DNA of 64,000 nt from NCBI RefSeq assembly GCF_030815585.1, contig NZ_JAUSWY010000001.1:2356001-2420000 (forward strand), read 5' to 3'. This document shows, one piece after another, positions 8,927-18,817 of the stretch. This DNA is from Arthrobacter pascens. GTDB lineage: Bacteria > Actinomycetota > Actinomycetes > Actinomycetales > Micrococcaceae. A program made the translations under genes and the position numbers. Numbering within the stretch: the first letter of the stretch is position 1; each line of letters opens with the position of its first letter. Under the pieces are notes generated by a model. It saw nothing but the letters and a program-made list of their open reading frames with translations. It did not search any database and was not told the DNA's origin.

Positions 8927-9961
8927 GTGAGCCGTTTGTCGGCCACTATCGACGACGTCGCCCGCGTCGCCGGAGTCCATAGATCAACGGTCTCCCGCGC
9001 TTTGAACCCACAGACACAGGTCAAGCTGAGTCCGGAAACCACCCGTCGCGTGCAGCAGGCGGCCCGCAAGCTCGGATACGTGCCGAACGCCGTGGCCCGA
9101 GGCCTGCGGACCAATGAGTCCATGTCCGTGGGCGTGGTAATCCCGGACATCCTCAACCCGATCTTCCCGCCGATCATCAGCGGGATAGACTCGATCCTCC
9201 GTCCGGCCGGCTACACGGCACTGGTGACGGACATCCAAGGGGGCCAGAACGCCTATGAGGCCGCCCTTGCGTCCCTGCGACAGCGGCGGGTCGATGGGCT
9301 CATCCTAGCCACGGCGCACTTGGACGACGGGGAATCGTTCCATCGCCTGCATGAGCAAGGAGTCCGGGCCGTGCTCGTCAACCGCGCGGCCGCGTCGAGT
9401 CCCTTCCCGTTAGTACACGGTGACGACACCGGTGGAATGAGGGCAGCCCTCGACCACTTGGCAACCCTCGGGCACGTCCGCATCGCCCATCTTCACGGTC
9501 CTGAGGGGCTATCTACCACGGAAGGGCGCCGCGCGGCCTTCGACGAGTGGAGCCGGCAGCATCCAGAGGTGACCGTCACTGCAAGCTATTGCGGACCACT
9601 AACCGCTGAGGGAGGGCAAGAAATCATGGACGCACTTCTCGACGCCTCCACGGAAGCGCAGTCACGGCCGACAGCCGTGGTAACGGGCAACGACCTCATG
9701 GCTCTCGGGGCCCTGCGTTCCTTGCGTGTCCGGGGTCTGCATTGCCCGGAGGATATGTCAATCGTCGGGTTCAATGACATGCCGTTCGCCGACGAGTTCT
9801 CCCCGCCGCTGACTACGGTCCGGGTGCCCCTGCGCCAACTCGGTGTTGAAAGTGCCCGGCTACTTGTCCAACAGTTACACGGTGAGGGGAGCGGGGCGAT
9901 GGAGTTGACGTTCCCCGTAACGCTCATGGTCCGGGGATCCACCGCACCCCCGCGGGGTTGA
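8927..9961 (+). CDS. LacI family transcriptional regulator
   Basis: The 344-residue protein begins with a classic LacI helix-turn-helix and hinge: ATIDDVARVAGVHRSTVSRAL, then VQQAARKLGYVPNAVARGL. A periplasmic-binding-protein-like sensor domain follows, with SMSVGVVIPDILNPIFPPI near residue 65 and SIVGFNDMPFADEFSPPLTT near residue 280. The GTG start at 8927 has GAGAGG upstream. The ligand is probably a small metabolite handled by the neighbouring island, but unlike most LacI members no sugar gene lies close by. It converges on the M24 gene, so control of that operon would have to act at a distance. Confidence 0.85.
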   Translation: MSRLSATIDDVARVAGVHRSTVSRALNPQTQVKLSPETTRRVQQAARKLGYVPNAVARGLRTNESMSVGVVIPDILNPIFPPIISGIDSILRPAGYTALVTDIQGGQNAYEAALASLRQRRVDGLILATAHLDDGESFHRLHEQGVRAVLVNRAAASSPFPLVHGDDTGGMRAALDHLATLGHVRIAHLHGPEGLSTTEGRRAAFDEWSRQHPEVTVTASYCGPLTAEGGQEIMDALLDASTEAQSRPTAVVTGNDLMALGALRSLRVRGLHCPEDMSIVGFNDMPFADEFSPPLTTVRVPLRQLGVESARLLVQQLHGEGSGAMELTFPVTLMVRGSTAPPRG

Positions 9962-10111
9962 TTCGTGGTGCACGGATGCTCGTCGCGGACCGTGCCAGGC
10001 TGCGACGCAACTGGGGCTGGACGCTCCGCGCCATTGTCTTCTACCGTGTACGGGCAGCCCGTTCAAAGGCCCGCGCCCTCTTTGGGTGCCATGATCGTGC
10101 CGGACGGCAGA

Positions 10112-10141
10112 AGCGGGGCCTGCAACACGTCAGACCCCGCT
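10112..10141. terminator. Hairpin between convergent genes
   Basis: AGCGGGG (10112-10118) pairs perfectly with CCCCGCT (10135-10141) around a 16-base loop. It lies between the convergent ends of the LacI and M24 genes. There is no clear T-run on either side, so terminator activity is only likely from its position. Confidence 0.35.
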
Positions 10142-10155
10142 CCTCGCCCGTTCTC

Positions 10156-10189
10156 GGCTATGCGGAATTAATGGCTATGCGGAATTAAT
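10156..10189. repeat. Tandem 17-bp duplication at the M24 gene end
   Basis: GGCTATGCGGAATTAAT occurs twice head to tail (10156-10172 and 10173-10189). The second copy contains the stop codon of the minus-strand M24 gene (10185-10187). It looks like a recent slippage duplication. Confidence 0.85.
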
Positions 10190-11495
10190 ACTGTCCGGCC
10201 ACGAAGAGCTCCTGGGCAGGGAACTTCGTGAGGACCTCGATGCCGTAGTCGGTAACCACGACCTCCTCCTCGATTCGTGCTGCTGAAATGCCGTCGGAGC
10301 CGGGGCAGTAGGTCTCCATGGCGAAGACCATGCCGGGCCGGATCTCCACCGGGTCCTTCATTGAATTTAGGCGGGAGATGATCGGCCGTTCGTGCAATCC
10401 CAGGCCCAGACCGTGCGCGAACTGGAGGCCGAAGGCAGCCAGCTCGTTGTCGAACCCAAATTCCTGGGCCTTGGGCAGCACGGCCGCGACCTCGTCCGAC
10501 CCCACACCCGGGCGGATGGCGTCGAGGGCGCGGTCCATCCACTCTCGAGCGGTGACATAGGCATCGCGTTGCGCCGAGGTGGCCCACCCGACCCCGAACG
10601 TGCGGTAGTAACAGGTCCGGTAGCCATTGAATGAGTGGATGATGTCGAAGAAGGCCTGGTCTCCGGGGCGGATGATGCGGTCAGTGAAGTTATGCGGGTG
10701 GGGGTTGCACCGCTCCCCGGAGATCGCGTTGATGGCCTCGACCTGGTCCGACCCGTACTCGTATAGCCGCTTGCTCGCGAGGGCGACGATCTCGTTCTCC
10801 CTGACGCCGGGGCGCAGCGCCTCGGTGATGTCTTGGTAGACACCGTCGACCATCGCGGCCGCCTGGTTCAGAAGCATGATCTCGTCCCGGTTTTTGATCA
10901 CACGGGCGTCCAGCATGGACTGCTGGGCATCACTGACAGTAAGGCCTTGCCGTTGCATCTCGAACAGGAACGGTGGTTCGACGACGTCCAACCCGACCGG
11001 CATGTGCGCCAGCCCGCTCTCCTTCAGCAACGACACAATCTCTTTAACGGCTGTGACCATCAGGTCTGCACCGCCTTCAGGAGCAACGGCACCGCGGAAT
11101 CCGAGGAAGCCGGGTCGGTGGTTCTCCGTCGGCATCCAGTCAGAGTAGAGCTGGTGATGCCGCACAGCAGAACCGAAGTCCCAGAGGATGGGATCTTTAC
11201 CCCGCATCAGCAGCGCGTATCGGATCATCTTGTCCCCGAGCGCACCACCGATCCAGGTCTGCGTGGTGTACCGGATGTTATAGAAGTCGAAGAGCAGAAA
11301 CGCGCCGCATTCACTGGCTTCGAGAGCCTCCTGAGCCCGGCCAAGCCGGTACGAGCGCAACCGGTCGAAGTCGACGCGGTGTTCGTAGTCGACCCCCATC
11401 TGGCCTGGTGCCCCGAGCGGTCTGACCTCGGGGGGGCGCTGCGACGGACGCTCGAACCGGGCGGCGTCGACCGAGCCGTGGTTGTGGTGGGTCAT
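10185..11495 (-). CDS. M24-family metalloenzyme (Xaa-Pro peptidase / DddP-like) with altered metal site
   Basis: The 436-residue protein has a creatinase-type N-terminal domain (LLFDFYNIRYTTQTW near residue 70) and a pita-bread M24 catalytic domain. Visible metal ligands are Asp in AFFDIIHSF (near residue 282), His in AHGLGLGLHE (near 364), Glu in FAMETYC (near 393) and Glu in ARIEEEV (near 410). In the second Asp position, 11 residues after the first Asp, it has Cys (GYRTCYYRTF). The motif GERCNPHPHNF is also distinctive. The family contains proline peptidases, creatinase and the DMSP lyase DddP; the N-terminal layout is closest to the last, but DddP keeps the Asp. The gene overlaps the next dehydrogenase gene by 4 bp (start of this gene within the end of 11492-12427), so they are translationally coupled. 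A lyase or hydrolase role in the island's pathway is inference. Confidence 0.7.
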   Translation of the reverse strand: MTHHNHGSVDAARFERPSQRPPEVRPLGAPGQMGVDYEHRVDFDRLRSYRLGRAQEALEASECGAFLLFDFYNIRYTTQTWIGGALGDKMIRYALLMRGKDPILWDFGSAVRHHQLYSDWMPTENHRPGFLGFRGAVAPEGGADLMVTAVKEIVSLLKESGLAHMPVGLDVVEPPFLFEMQRQGLTVSDAQQSMLDARVIKNRDEIMLLNQAAAMVDGVYQDITEALRPGVRENEIVALASKRLYEYGSDQVEAINAISGERCNPHPHNFTDRIIRPGDQAFFDIIHSFNGYRTCYYRTFGVGWATSAQRDAYVTAREWMDRALDAIRPGVGSDEVAAVLPKAQEFGFDNELAAFGLQFAHGLGLGLHERPIISRLNSMKDPVEIRPGMVFAMETYCPGSDGISAARIEEEVVVTDYGIEVLTKFPAQELFVAGQY

Positions 11496-12427
11496 CGCTG
11501 AGGCTCGAGTCCGTTGGAGACGGACGCGTCCTCCGGGATCAGCTTGAGGCCGGCACCGGCGGCCACGGTACGGATCAGGGTGGCGAAATCGTCCTCGGTG
11601 TTCCCATTGCCGACCTCCTGCGCAACGATGTTGCGGGTCATCGAGGCCACGGGCATCGGGACACCGAGCTCGTGACTGGCGGCCAGCCCGAGGTCGAAGT
11701 CCTTCTGCAGCAGAACCTGGGTGAAGGTCGGCGTGAAATCGAGGTTGACCAGGGCCGGGGTCTTGTAGCGGGTGAAGACGGAGCCCATCACGGAGTCGTT
11801 GAGGAAGTCGAGGAGGTCTTGTCGACGCACCCCGCCCTTCTCGGCCAGCACGGTGATCTCGGCCATTGACTGGGTGACGACTCCCAGGAAGATGTTGTGG
11901 GCAATCTTTACCAGGCGGGCCAATTCGCCTTCACCGACGTAGGTGACCTTTTGACCGAAGTGCTCGAGTACCGGCAGGGCTTCCTCATAGGCGGCCTGTG
12001 GTCCTGAGACCGCAACGGAGAGTTTGCCGGCGGCGATGACCGCCGGGTTGCCGCTCACCGGGGTGGCCAGCAGTTCGGTGCCGCGTTCCGCGGCGGCGGC
12101 GCGCAGCTTCTCAGAGGCGTCAATGGACACCGTGGAGGAGTCCGCTATCAGGCGTGGGGCATGGTCCGGATCGGTCAGTAGACCACCCTCGCCGGTCATC
12201 ACCTGTTCCAGGTCCCGGGGCGCGGAAACCATGCTGAAGACGATATCCCGGTCGGCCAGGTCCACCGGTCGCTCGACTTGGCGTGCGCCGGCGTCGACCA
12301 GGGGTTGTGCTTTGGAGGCGGTGCGGTTGTAGACCGTGACGTCGAATCCTGCCTCGAGCAGGCGCAGCACCAGCTGCGAGCCCATGCGTCCGGTGCCGAT
12401 CCAGCCGATAGTGGGTTGGGTGTTCAT
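11492..12427 (-). CDS. NAD(P)-dependent beta-hydroxyacid dehydrogenase (3-hydroxyisobutyrate dehydrogenase family)
   Basis: The 311-residue protein begins with the Rossmann motif IGWIGTGRMGSQLVLRLLEAG. It carries the family signatures ADSSTVSID near residue 95, TPVSGNPAVIAAGKL near 122 and the catalytic Lys in LVKIAHNIFLG near residue 170. Enzymes of this family oxidise 3-hydroxyacids such as 3-hydroxyisobutyrate, tartronate semialdehyde or glycerate derivatives. The coupling with the M24 gene suggests it acts on that enzyme's product. A GC-rich hairpin separates it from the importer genes upstream. The exact substrate is unknown. Confidence 0.8.
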   Translation of the reverse strand: MNTQPTIGWIGTGRMGSQLVLRLLEAGFDVTVYNRTASKAQPLVDAGARQVERPVDLADRDIVFSMVSAPRDLEQVMTGEGGLLTDPDHAPRLIADSSTVSIDASEKLRAAAAERGTELLATPVSGNPAVIAAGKLSVAVSGPQAAYEEALPVLEHFGQKVTYVGEGELARLVKIAHNIFLGVVTQSMAEITVLAEKGGVRRQDLLDFLNDSVMGSVFTRYKTPALVNLDFTPTFTQVLLQKDFDLGLAASHELGVPMPVASMTRNIVAQEVGNGNTEDDFATLIRTVAAGAGLKLIPEDASVSNGLEPQR

Positions 12428-12476
12428 TGGGATAGTCCTTTTCGTCTGTGTTTTTCTGTTGGTGGTGGTTCTGTTG

Positions 12477-12494
12477 CGGCCGGGAGCCCGGCCG
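12477..12494. promoter_or_regulatory. Strong intercistronic hairpin
   Basis: CGGCCGGG and CCCGGCCG form perfect 8-bp arms around a 2-base gap, in the 78 bp between the LivF-type gene and the dehydrogenase gene on the minus strand. No U-run follows in the transcript direction. It could attenuate read-through or protect the importer mRNA end. Confidence 0.45.
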
Positions 12495-12505
12495 GGATCT
12501 GGGTG

Positions 12506-13240
12506 TCAGGCAGCAGTGCCGCTCCCTTGGATGACGCCGCCGAAATAAAGTGCGACCATCTCCGGGTTCTCGCTGATTTCTTTGGCTGGCCCCTCAAGCA
12601 GGACCCGACCGGACTCCATGACGATTCCTCTGCTGGCCATGCGCATCCCGAAGCGGACGTTTTGCTCGACCATGAGGATGGCCGTGCCACGTTGACGCAT
12701 CATGGCCACGGACTCGTCGATTACGCCAAGGGACTTTGGGTCCAGACCCAGGGAAGGCTCGTCGAGGAGTACGAGCTTGGGGTTGAGCATCAGCGAGCGG
12801 GCGAATTCGACCATGCGGCGCTGGCCGCCGGACAGCAGTCCGCACCGGGTCGAGAGCCGACCTTTGACCAGGGGGAATGCGTCCAGTACCTCAGCCAGCC
12901 GCTGCTTCACGAGCTGCCGATCATGACGGATCACGTAAGCGCCGAGGAGGATGTTCTCCTTGACTGTCATGTTGGGAAAGAGGCCGTTGGTCTGCGGGAC
13001 TTGGGCCACGCCCTTGGCCAGGATCTGCTGCGGTGTCAGGTGGGAAATGTCCTCTCCATCAAGGAGAATTCGTCCCTCACCGGGATGGATGAGGCCGCTG
13101 ACCGCCCGCAGGACAGTGGACTTGCCGGCCCCGTTGGGACCCACGATGCAGCCGAGCTCTCCGCGGCCGATTTCGAAGTCCACACCTTGCAGGACGTTTC
13201 CACCACCATAGCCGGCGACTACGCCTTCGAGCTTGATCAT
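12506..13240 (-). CDS. livF: Branched-chain-amino-acid-type ABC importer ATPase (LivF-like)
   Basis: The 244-residue ATPase has Walker [10 protein letters not shown] near residue 36, the signature [15 protein letters not shown] near residue 138 and Walker [12 protein letters not shown] near residue 158. The short form with [14 protein letters not shown] places it in the LivF group of hydrophobic amino acid and small-carboxylate importers. It overlaps the upstream fused gene by 4 bp and completes a four-gene Liv set. It works at the inner face of the membrane with the fused LivG half. The actual substrate may be an amide, urea-like or short carboxylate compound, as LivFGMHK-type systems are diverse. 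Confidence 0.85.
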   Translation of the reverse strand: MIKLEGVVAGYGGGNVLQGVDFEIGRGELGCIVGPNGAGKSTVLRAVSGLIHPGEGRILLDGEDISHLTPQQILAKGVAQVPQTNGLFPNMTVKENILLGAYVIRHDRQLVKQRLAEVLDAFPLVKGRLSTRCGLLSGGQRRMVEFARSLMLNPKLVLLDEPSLGLDPKSLGVIDESVAMMRQRGTAILMVEQNVRFGMRMASRGIVMESGRVLLEGPAKEISENPEMVALYFGGVIQGSGTAA

Positions 13241-15180
13241 GATGCACTCCCTTCGACGGCAATCCGTCTGGTGGCCGAGTTGTCGATGTCGAGCAGGTAG
13301 TCATCGCCCAGATAGGCGTCGATGACGGCGTCGTCCTTCTGGATCTCGTCCGGGGATCCCGTGGCGATCACGTGGCCTTGGGCAAGGACGCGAACCGGGT
13401 TGCAGAGCCCCAGGACGAACGGCATGTTGTGCTCGACCAGCAGGAAGGTTTTGCCCTGGGCGTTGAGGTCACGGATGAGGTCCCCCATCCGCTCGATGAG
13501 CGTCGGGTTGATGCCGCCGGCGGGCTCGTCCAGGAGAATGAGCTTCGGATCCAGGACCAGGACCTGGGCCAGCTCGACGAGCTTCTGCTGACCGTAGGAC
13601 AATGATCCCGCTTTGGCCTGCTCGTAGCGGGACAAGCCCACGAAGTCCAGCAGTTCCCGGGCCCGTTCTGCCTCCCTGCCGCTGACGGCGTCCAGACCCA
13701 TCTGCGGGATTGAGAATGATCCGAGGGGCGCCGCGATGTTTTCCAGCACCGACATTTCCTTGAAGAGCCTGGTGCTCTGGAAGGTTCGGCCGAGGCCGCG
13801 ATGCGCTCGGCCCCAGGAGGCCATCCGGCTGATATCGGTCCCCCCAATCCGCACGGTGCCGGCGTCCGGCAGCAGGGTCCCGGAAATGAGGTTAAAGACC
13901 GTCGTCTTGCCGGAGCCGTTCGGACCGATGAGTCCGGTGATGGACCCTTCGGGGACGGTGAATGTGCAGTCGTTGACGGCCTGGTTCCCACCAAAGGACT
14001 TGGATAGGCCTTCCACCTCGAGGATGGGAGGCGCGGTCTTAAGCCGTGCCGCCAGCTCGGACGGGTCTGGCGCCTTGGGACGGTCACGGACCGACAACTC
14101 GTCCGCGGCACCGAGACGGGCGCCGGACAGGCCGGCGGTGCCGCGAGTCCGGATCCGTTCCAACTGATGCGACAGGGAGGGAAGCATGCCCTTGGGCAGC
14201 AGCACCACTAGGAAAATCAGCAAGAGCCCGAACATCACCAGTCGCGTGTTGCCTCCTCCACCGGTGTTGTTGGCGAAGATGTCAAGCGGAACCACGATGA
14301 ACGCGCCGAGAACCGGGCCGAACAGTGTCCCGCGGCCGCCGAGGATTACGGCGAGCACCAACTGGACGCTGAGCAGGATCGAGAACATGTTCACAGGGTC
14401 CACGAATCCCATGAAGTATCCGTACACACCGCCGGCCATGCCGACGAGCAGGGCGCTGGCGGCAAAGGCGAGCAGCTTGTAGACCGGAGAATTCACGCCC
14501 ACCGTGCCGGCCTTGCCCTCGTCCTCACGGATAGCGATGAGACCCAGGCCGAACTTCGTGCGACGAATCCACCACGAAAGGGCCAGAGACAGGCCGAGCA
14601 GGACCACCAGGGAGAGGTGGATGGGCCAGTTGCCCCACTCGCGCGGCCAAGAGTACATCGGCATGGTAATACCCGACGTGCCGTTGGTGACGGCCTTCCA
14701 TTCGGTCGCGACGAACCGCATCAGAAACAGCAGCGCGATCGAGATGATCACGAACGACGGCCCACGAGAGCGGTAGGTCACCAGGCCCAGGAGTACGGCC
14801 AACAGGGCCGTGACCAGTCCCGCGACCGGGACCCAGACCAATGGCGGCACCCCGGGAACGACCTTAGCCAAAATCGCCACGAAGTATGCCCCGACGCCGA
14901 TGAAGGCGAAGTGGCCGATGGAAAGGTACCCGGTGTAGCCGGTGATGATGTTCAGTCCGACAGCGCCGATGGCCACCACCAGGGCGATGATCACTGTCGA
15001 TTGTGCCGAGCGGTTCGGAATGACGGGGAACAGTGCGATGACAACCGCTGCGATCCCCAGCAGGACCGTGACTATGCGCCGGATAGTCTCCGTCCTGGCC
15101 CACACCGGGATCTCACCGGCGTCTGGCACCGTCGCGGACCTGGGTGTGCTCGGCTTTGCATGCGTTTTGGTCGTGTTCAT
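13237..15180 (-). CDS. livMG: Fused ABC importer permease-ATPase (LivM-LivG)
   Basis: The 647-residue protein joins two normally separate proteins. Residues about 30-340 are a LivM-type permease with about nine helices, including [21 protein letters not shown], the classic LivM motif. After a charged linker, residues about 385-640 are a LivG-type ATPase with Walker [12 protein letters not shown] (near 420), the signature [12 protein letters not shown], Walker [11 protein letters not shown] and the LivG-type end [14 protein letters not shown]. Such fusions are known in actinobacteria. It overlaps livF at one end and livH at the other by 4 bp each, so the importer is tightly coupled. No frame break is seen. 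Confidence 0.85.
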   Translation of the reverse strand: MNTTKTHAKPSTPRSATVPDAGEIPVWARTETIRRIVTVLLGIAAVVIALFPVIPNRSAQSTVIIALVVAIGAVGLNIITGYTGYLSIGHFAFIGVGAYFVAILAKVVPGVPPLVWVPVAGLVTALLAVLLGLVTYRSRGPSFVIISIALLFLMRFVATEWKAVTNGTSGITMPMYSWPREWGNWPIHLSLVVLLGLSLALSWWIRRTKFGLGLIAIREDEGKAGTVGVNSPVYKLLAFAASALLVGMAGGVYGYFMGFVDPVNMFSILLSVQLVLAVILGGRGTLFGPVLGAFIVVPLDIFANNTGGGGNTRLVMFGLLLIFLVVLLPKGMLPSLSHQLERIRTRGTAGLSGARLGAADELSVRDRPKAPDPSELAARLKTAPPILEVEGLSKSFGGNQAVNDCTFTVPEGSITGLIGPNGSGKTTVFNLISGTLLPDAGTVRIGGTDISRMASWGRAHRGLGRTFQSTRLFKEMSVLENIAAPLGSFSIPQMGLDAVSGREAERARELLDFVGLSRYEQAKAGSLSYGQQKLVELAQVLVLDPKLILLDEPAGGINPTLIERMGDLIRDLNAQGKTFLLVEHNMPFVLGLCNPVRVLAQGHVIATGSPDEIQKDDAVIDAYLGDDYLLDIDNSATRRIAVEGSAS

Positions 15181-16058
15181 ACCGTGGCGTCCTCCCTGAG
15201 TTTCTGCCCGAGAATGCCCTGAGGGCGCACTATCAGGATGATGATGATGATGAGGAAGGGCACGATCTCAACCCACGAGGCGCCGACATACTGGGTGGCG
15301 AGTTGTTCCGCCACACCAATCGACAACGCTCCGATGACTGCGCCCATCAGGCTCCCGAGGCCGCCCAGGACCACGATCGCCAGCAATCGGGCGATCCACT
15401 GGTAGTGGGTTCCGGGGATGAAGGGATACATCACGGCGATGATGGCGCCGCCCGCACCGAGTGTGGCGATGCCTAGCGCGAAGGCGCTGGCAGAGATGGA
15501 CTTGACGCTGACGCCGACAAGCAGTGCCCCACTCTCGTTGACAGCAGATGCGCGGACTGCCCGGCCCATCCAGGTCTGGTTGAGGATAAGGAACAGGGCG
15601 CCCAGCAGGACCACCGCGATTGCCGCGGCGAGCAGTGTTGCTGTGGGCAGGAAAAACGGTCCGATCTGGACCGAGGTGTCCGTGTAGCCGGTGCGCACCG
15701 TTCTGGACTGGTTGCCCCAGACGAATCCGGCGATGCCCTCAATGGTGAGGGCGATGCCGAACGTCACCAGCACAGTCATGGAGATGTGACTTCCACGCAC
15801 GTGCCGCACCACGAGGTTGTAGCTGAGCCAGCCGACGCCAAACATCACCGCGACGATGATGGGGACTGATAGCAGCGGGTCCAGGCCGGTCAAGGACCAG
15901 ACCGTGTAGGTGAGGTAGGCCGCCAGCACCGCGAAGGCACCGTGGGCCAGGTTGACGACACGCATCACGCCGAAAATCAGGGTGAGCCCCGATGACATGA
16001 GCGCGTACACCGCACCGACCAGGAGGCCGGTTATGAGGAGTTGGAGGAGGGTTATCAT
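15177..16058 (-). CDS. livH: ABC importer permease (LivH-like)
   Basis: The 293-residue membrane protein opens LLQLLITGLLVGAVYALMSSG and continues LIFGVMRVVNLAHGAFAVL, the signature of LivH permeases. It has about eight helices. It pairs with the LivM half of the fusion to form the import channel. It overlaps the fused gene by 4 bp and starts 18 bp after the binding-protein stop, consistent with one operon in the order K-H-MG-F followed by the dehydrogenase and the M24 gene. Confidence 0.85.
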   Translation of the reverse strand: MITLLQLLITGLLVGAVYALMSSGLTLIFGVMRVVNLAHGAFAVLAAYLTYTVWSLTGLDPLLSVPIIVAVMFGVGWLSYNLVVRHVRGSHISMTVLVTFGIALTIEGIAGFVWGNQSRTVRTGYTDTSVQIGPFFLPTATLLAAAIAVVLLGALFLILNQTWMGRAVRASAVNESGALLVGVSVKSISASAFALGIATLGAGGAIIAVMYPFIPGTHYQWIARLLAIVVLGGLGSLMGAVIGALSIGVAEQLATQYVGASWVEIVPFLIIIIILIVRPQGILGQKLREDATV

Positions 16059-16076
16059 TTCTAGTGTCTCTCGGTC

Positions 16077-17288
16077 TTAGTATTCCCCGCCGCGCCAGCG
16101 AGTAATCCGGTCGGTAGTAGCGGCCTCAGCGGGAAGCACGACTTCGCTGACGCCGTTTTGCCACTGCCCGAGGAGGAACTCGCCCCGGGGGCTACCGTCT
16201 TTGTTCCATGCCAGCGTTCCGAGCACGGTCTCCACCTTGTTGCCCCGCAGCCAGTCGGCCAACGCCTTCTGGTCACCGGTGCTACCGACGCCCTCAACGG
16301 CCGAGGCCAGCACCTGGCCGGCCGCGTACCCGTCGGCTGCGTCCTCCGGCGGGTATTCGCCGTGGATCTCGCGGTACTTGGCCACGAACTCCTTATTGCC
16401 TTGGGTATCGGCGTCGACGTGGTAGCTGGAGGAGAAGAGCACGCCCCCGGTGTTTTCCACGCCAACGCCGTCCACGTATTGCTGGCCGTAGGTCGGCGAA
16501 GAGCTCTGGTAGAGGATCTCCGGATGGAAGTTCGCCCGGTTGAGAGCGCGGACGAAGTTCACACCGTCCTCGAACTGCGCCCCCTGGACGACCGCCTCTG
16601 CTCCGGAGTCCCGGATAGCCGTGACAATCGCGTCGAAGTTCTTGGTTGCCGCCGGGTACGTGTCAGCGTAGGCCGTTTCAATTCCCGCAGCCTCAAGCTT
16701 CTTCCTGACGCCCTCCACGGCCGGGGTGGCGAAGGGATCGTCCAACGAAGGATAGGCCACCGTCTGCGGGCGCTCCCCCTCGGGGAGGCCAATGATCCAG
16801 TCAGCGAAGGCCGCCCCCTGCTCGGAGGCCAGGGCCTGCTGCGAGAAGAAGCTGAACTCGAACCCGCGGTTGAACATCTCCGGTGAGGCACAGGAGGCAC
16901 AGATGAAGAGCATCCCAGCACGTTCGGCGACTGTCGAGGCCGGAATATTCAGCAGCGAAGACTGGGTGCCCAGCAGCAGGTCCACGTTCTCATTGGAAAG
17001 CAGCTGGTTGTAGTTGGACACCACCGTGTTCTGATTGGTCGCGTCGTCCTTGTAGATCATCTCAACCTTCCGGCCAAGGATCCCGCCGCGCTCATTCTGT
17101 AGCGCGGCCCAGACCTCGTACCCGCGTTGGGTATCCGCGCCGCCCTGGCTGAACTCACCCGTCAGCGGCAGCGAGGCACCGATTCGAATCGGGACCTCTG
17201 GCCCTGCGGCTGGCACCTGACACCCGGCTAGCGTCACGAGGAGTGCACCCGCACTGGCCACGGTCAAAAAGTTCCTTTTTATGCTCAC
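16077..17288 (-). CDS. livK: Substrate-binding lipoprotein of the Liv-type importer
   Basis: I place the start at GTG 17288 because AAAGGAG lies about 9 bp upstream; an in-frame ATG at 17363 would put a non-signal stretch in front. The 403-residue product then begins with KR and a hydrophobic run ending LLVTLAGC, a lipobox for membrane anchoring. The mature part reads PIRIGASLPLTGEFSQGG, the usual start of LivK-type (Peripla_BP_6) domains, with AQFEDGVNFVRALNRANF near residue 255. Similar binding proteins recognise amino acids, amides, urea or aromatic acids. It is the first gene of the import operon, so its ligand would define the island's substrate. Confidence 0.85.
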   Translation of the reverse strand: MSIKRNFLTVASAGALLVTLAGCQVPAAGPEVPIRIGASLPLTGEFSQGGADTQRGYEVWAALQNERGGILGRKVEMIYKDDATNQNTVVSNYNQLLSNENVDLLLGTQSSLLNIPASTVAERAGMLFICASCASPEMFNRGFEFSFFSQQALASEQGAAFADWIIGLPEGERPQTVAYPSLDDPFATPAVEGVRKKLEAAGIETAYADTYPAATKNFDAIVTAIRDSGAEAVVQGAQFEDGVNFVRALNRANFHPEILYQSSSPTYGQQYVDGVGVENTGGVLFSSSYHVDADTQGNKEFVAKYREIHGEYPPEDAADGYAAGQVLASAVEGVGSTGDQKALADWLRGNKVETVLGTLAWNKDGSPRGEFLLGQWQNGVSEVVLPAEAATTDRITRWRGGEY

Positions 17289-17662
17289 GATTTCCAACTC
17301 CTTTGTCAGACTGGGGCACGATTTATCAGGCAATAATGTCGAAAATCGTGCGACCGATTGCACGCCAGCTTAGGTGGTGATGTGGGTCATAGTCAACAAG
17401 CAAAAACTGAACGGCCTTGACGTGCCCCGGCGGACGCGGGGCCGGGCGGCGAAGTCGCTGATCCTCGAAGGACAGCAGACGAAAAACGCTGAAGGCATTA
17501 CAGTTTTGGGTGTGGCCTCCTGTCGACAGAAGGCACACAAGGCTGCAATTGCCAGTGACTTCACGCCATGTCCGGCGTCCTTTGCCTAAGCAAAGCGTCC
17601 ACTTTGAAATCGGCCCGCTCCATCTTTCGCGCCCGATTTCTCCTGCCAGAGGAATCCCTAGA

Positions 17663-17881
17663 ATGCACGGAAACAGCAATTCGGGTAAGAAGCCGCCAGA
17701 GATGCCGGGCTCATGCCCAGAATGCGGACATCAGCAATACCGTGACGGACAGTGGCACTGGTTAGGCGGAATGATCGGAATATCGCCGCAACCGGGACGA
17801 TGTTCTGATACGACCCTTTCCGGAGGTCCTTGCACCTGTACCTCGCGCGAACACTTCAATTTTGAAGGCGCTATTTTCTGA
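17663..17881 (+). CDS. Small Cys-rich protein, possible zinc ribbon
   Basis: ATG 17663 has AGAGGA nine bases upstream and opens a 72-codon frame ending at TGA 17881. The product has GSCPECGHQQYRDG near residue 18, then a Cys near residue 47 and CTC near residue 56. Spaced Cys pairs like these could bind one zinc ion. No family was recognised. Its neighbours give no functional hint, and it may be a chance frame, although the codon use looks reasonable. Confidence 0.35.
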   Translation: MHGNSNSGKKPPEMPGSCPECGHQQYRDGQWHWLGGMIGISPQPGRCSDTTLSGGPCTCTSREHFNFEGAIF

Positions 17882-18817
17882 GAAAACCAGGCTCACTGCT
17901 ACGAGGAGGGAGTGCCTTTGGTAGGTCACCCACGTCGTTTCTGACCTGAAAACCCATCAGGGAGTTACAACTCGCTCGCTACACGGGGCAGCAGGCCATC
18001 GCCCTCGCGAAAACAGGACAAGCTCAAGAATCTTGAGTGCGCGTCATGAATCAACGCACTGGGGACGCGAGCAGGAACGTTCAGCATCGCGCTCCCGGCC
18101 AGCGGCGAGCCTTGGTTGATCCTGCAGGACGTCCCTTTCCGGGTCTTTATCTGTGACTCACTTGGGTCGACGGCGCGGCCGCCTGGTTGACTCGCCGCGG
18201 CTGAAGCACGACCACACCCACCCGGCATGCTTGGGCCTGTGGGGCGATGCCGCTCCTTCGGCAGGCCCCATGGAGGATACCGTGAAGCAGTCCAAGGGCC
18301 TGCTGGTCGGTCTTAGATTCGAACTCCCGGTCAGGATCAGATCACGCTGCGAATCAGATCGCGGAGATCGTCGACGTCCACCGCGGACATCGTGGAGGCG
18401 CTCAAGTCAGCGTCCACGCGGATCAGATCGTTGTCCTCGGCATGGTGGTCGCATCTAAGACGTAACTGCCCTCGAGCGACGCGCACCCCGGTGTCATTGA
18501 CCCGGCCGCGCTGGTGCTCGGCCGCCGTACCTCACGGCCAGCGGCCAACTGAACATCGTCGCGGTACCGACTGAAGTATTGAAAAAGGCGACGAGTTCTT
18601 AGCGTGCTGGGCAACAGGGCATGGCGGATCAGCAGCATCCCGAGCATGAGAATCTCGTGAAGAAGACCGGGGTCAAACTACAACCTCATCCACACCCTCC
18701 AGGCGCTTGCCGAGCCGGTGAACGGTAATCGAGCGGCGGAGTCGACGCTCAGGCCGTCGTGGAGATCCTCACTGCTGTGGCGTGCACGGGGCACCGCGTA
18801 CATTGGCCAGGGTGCGA

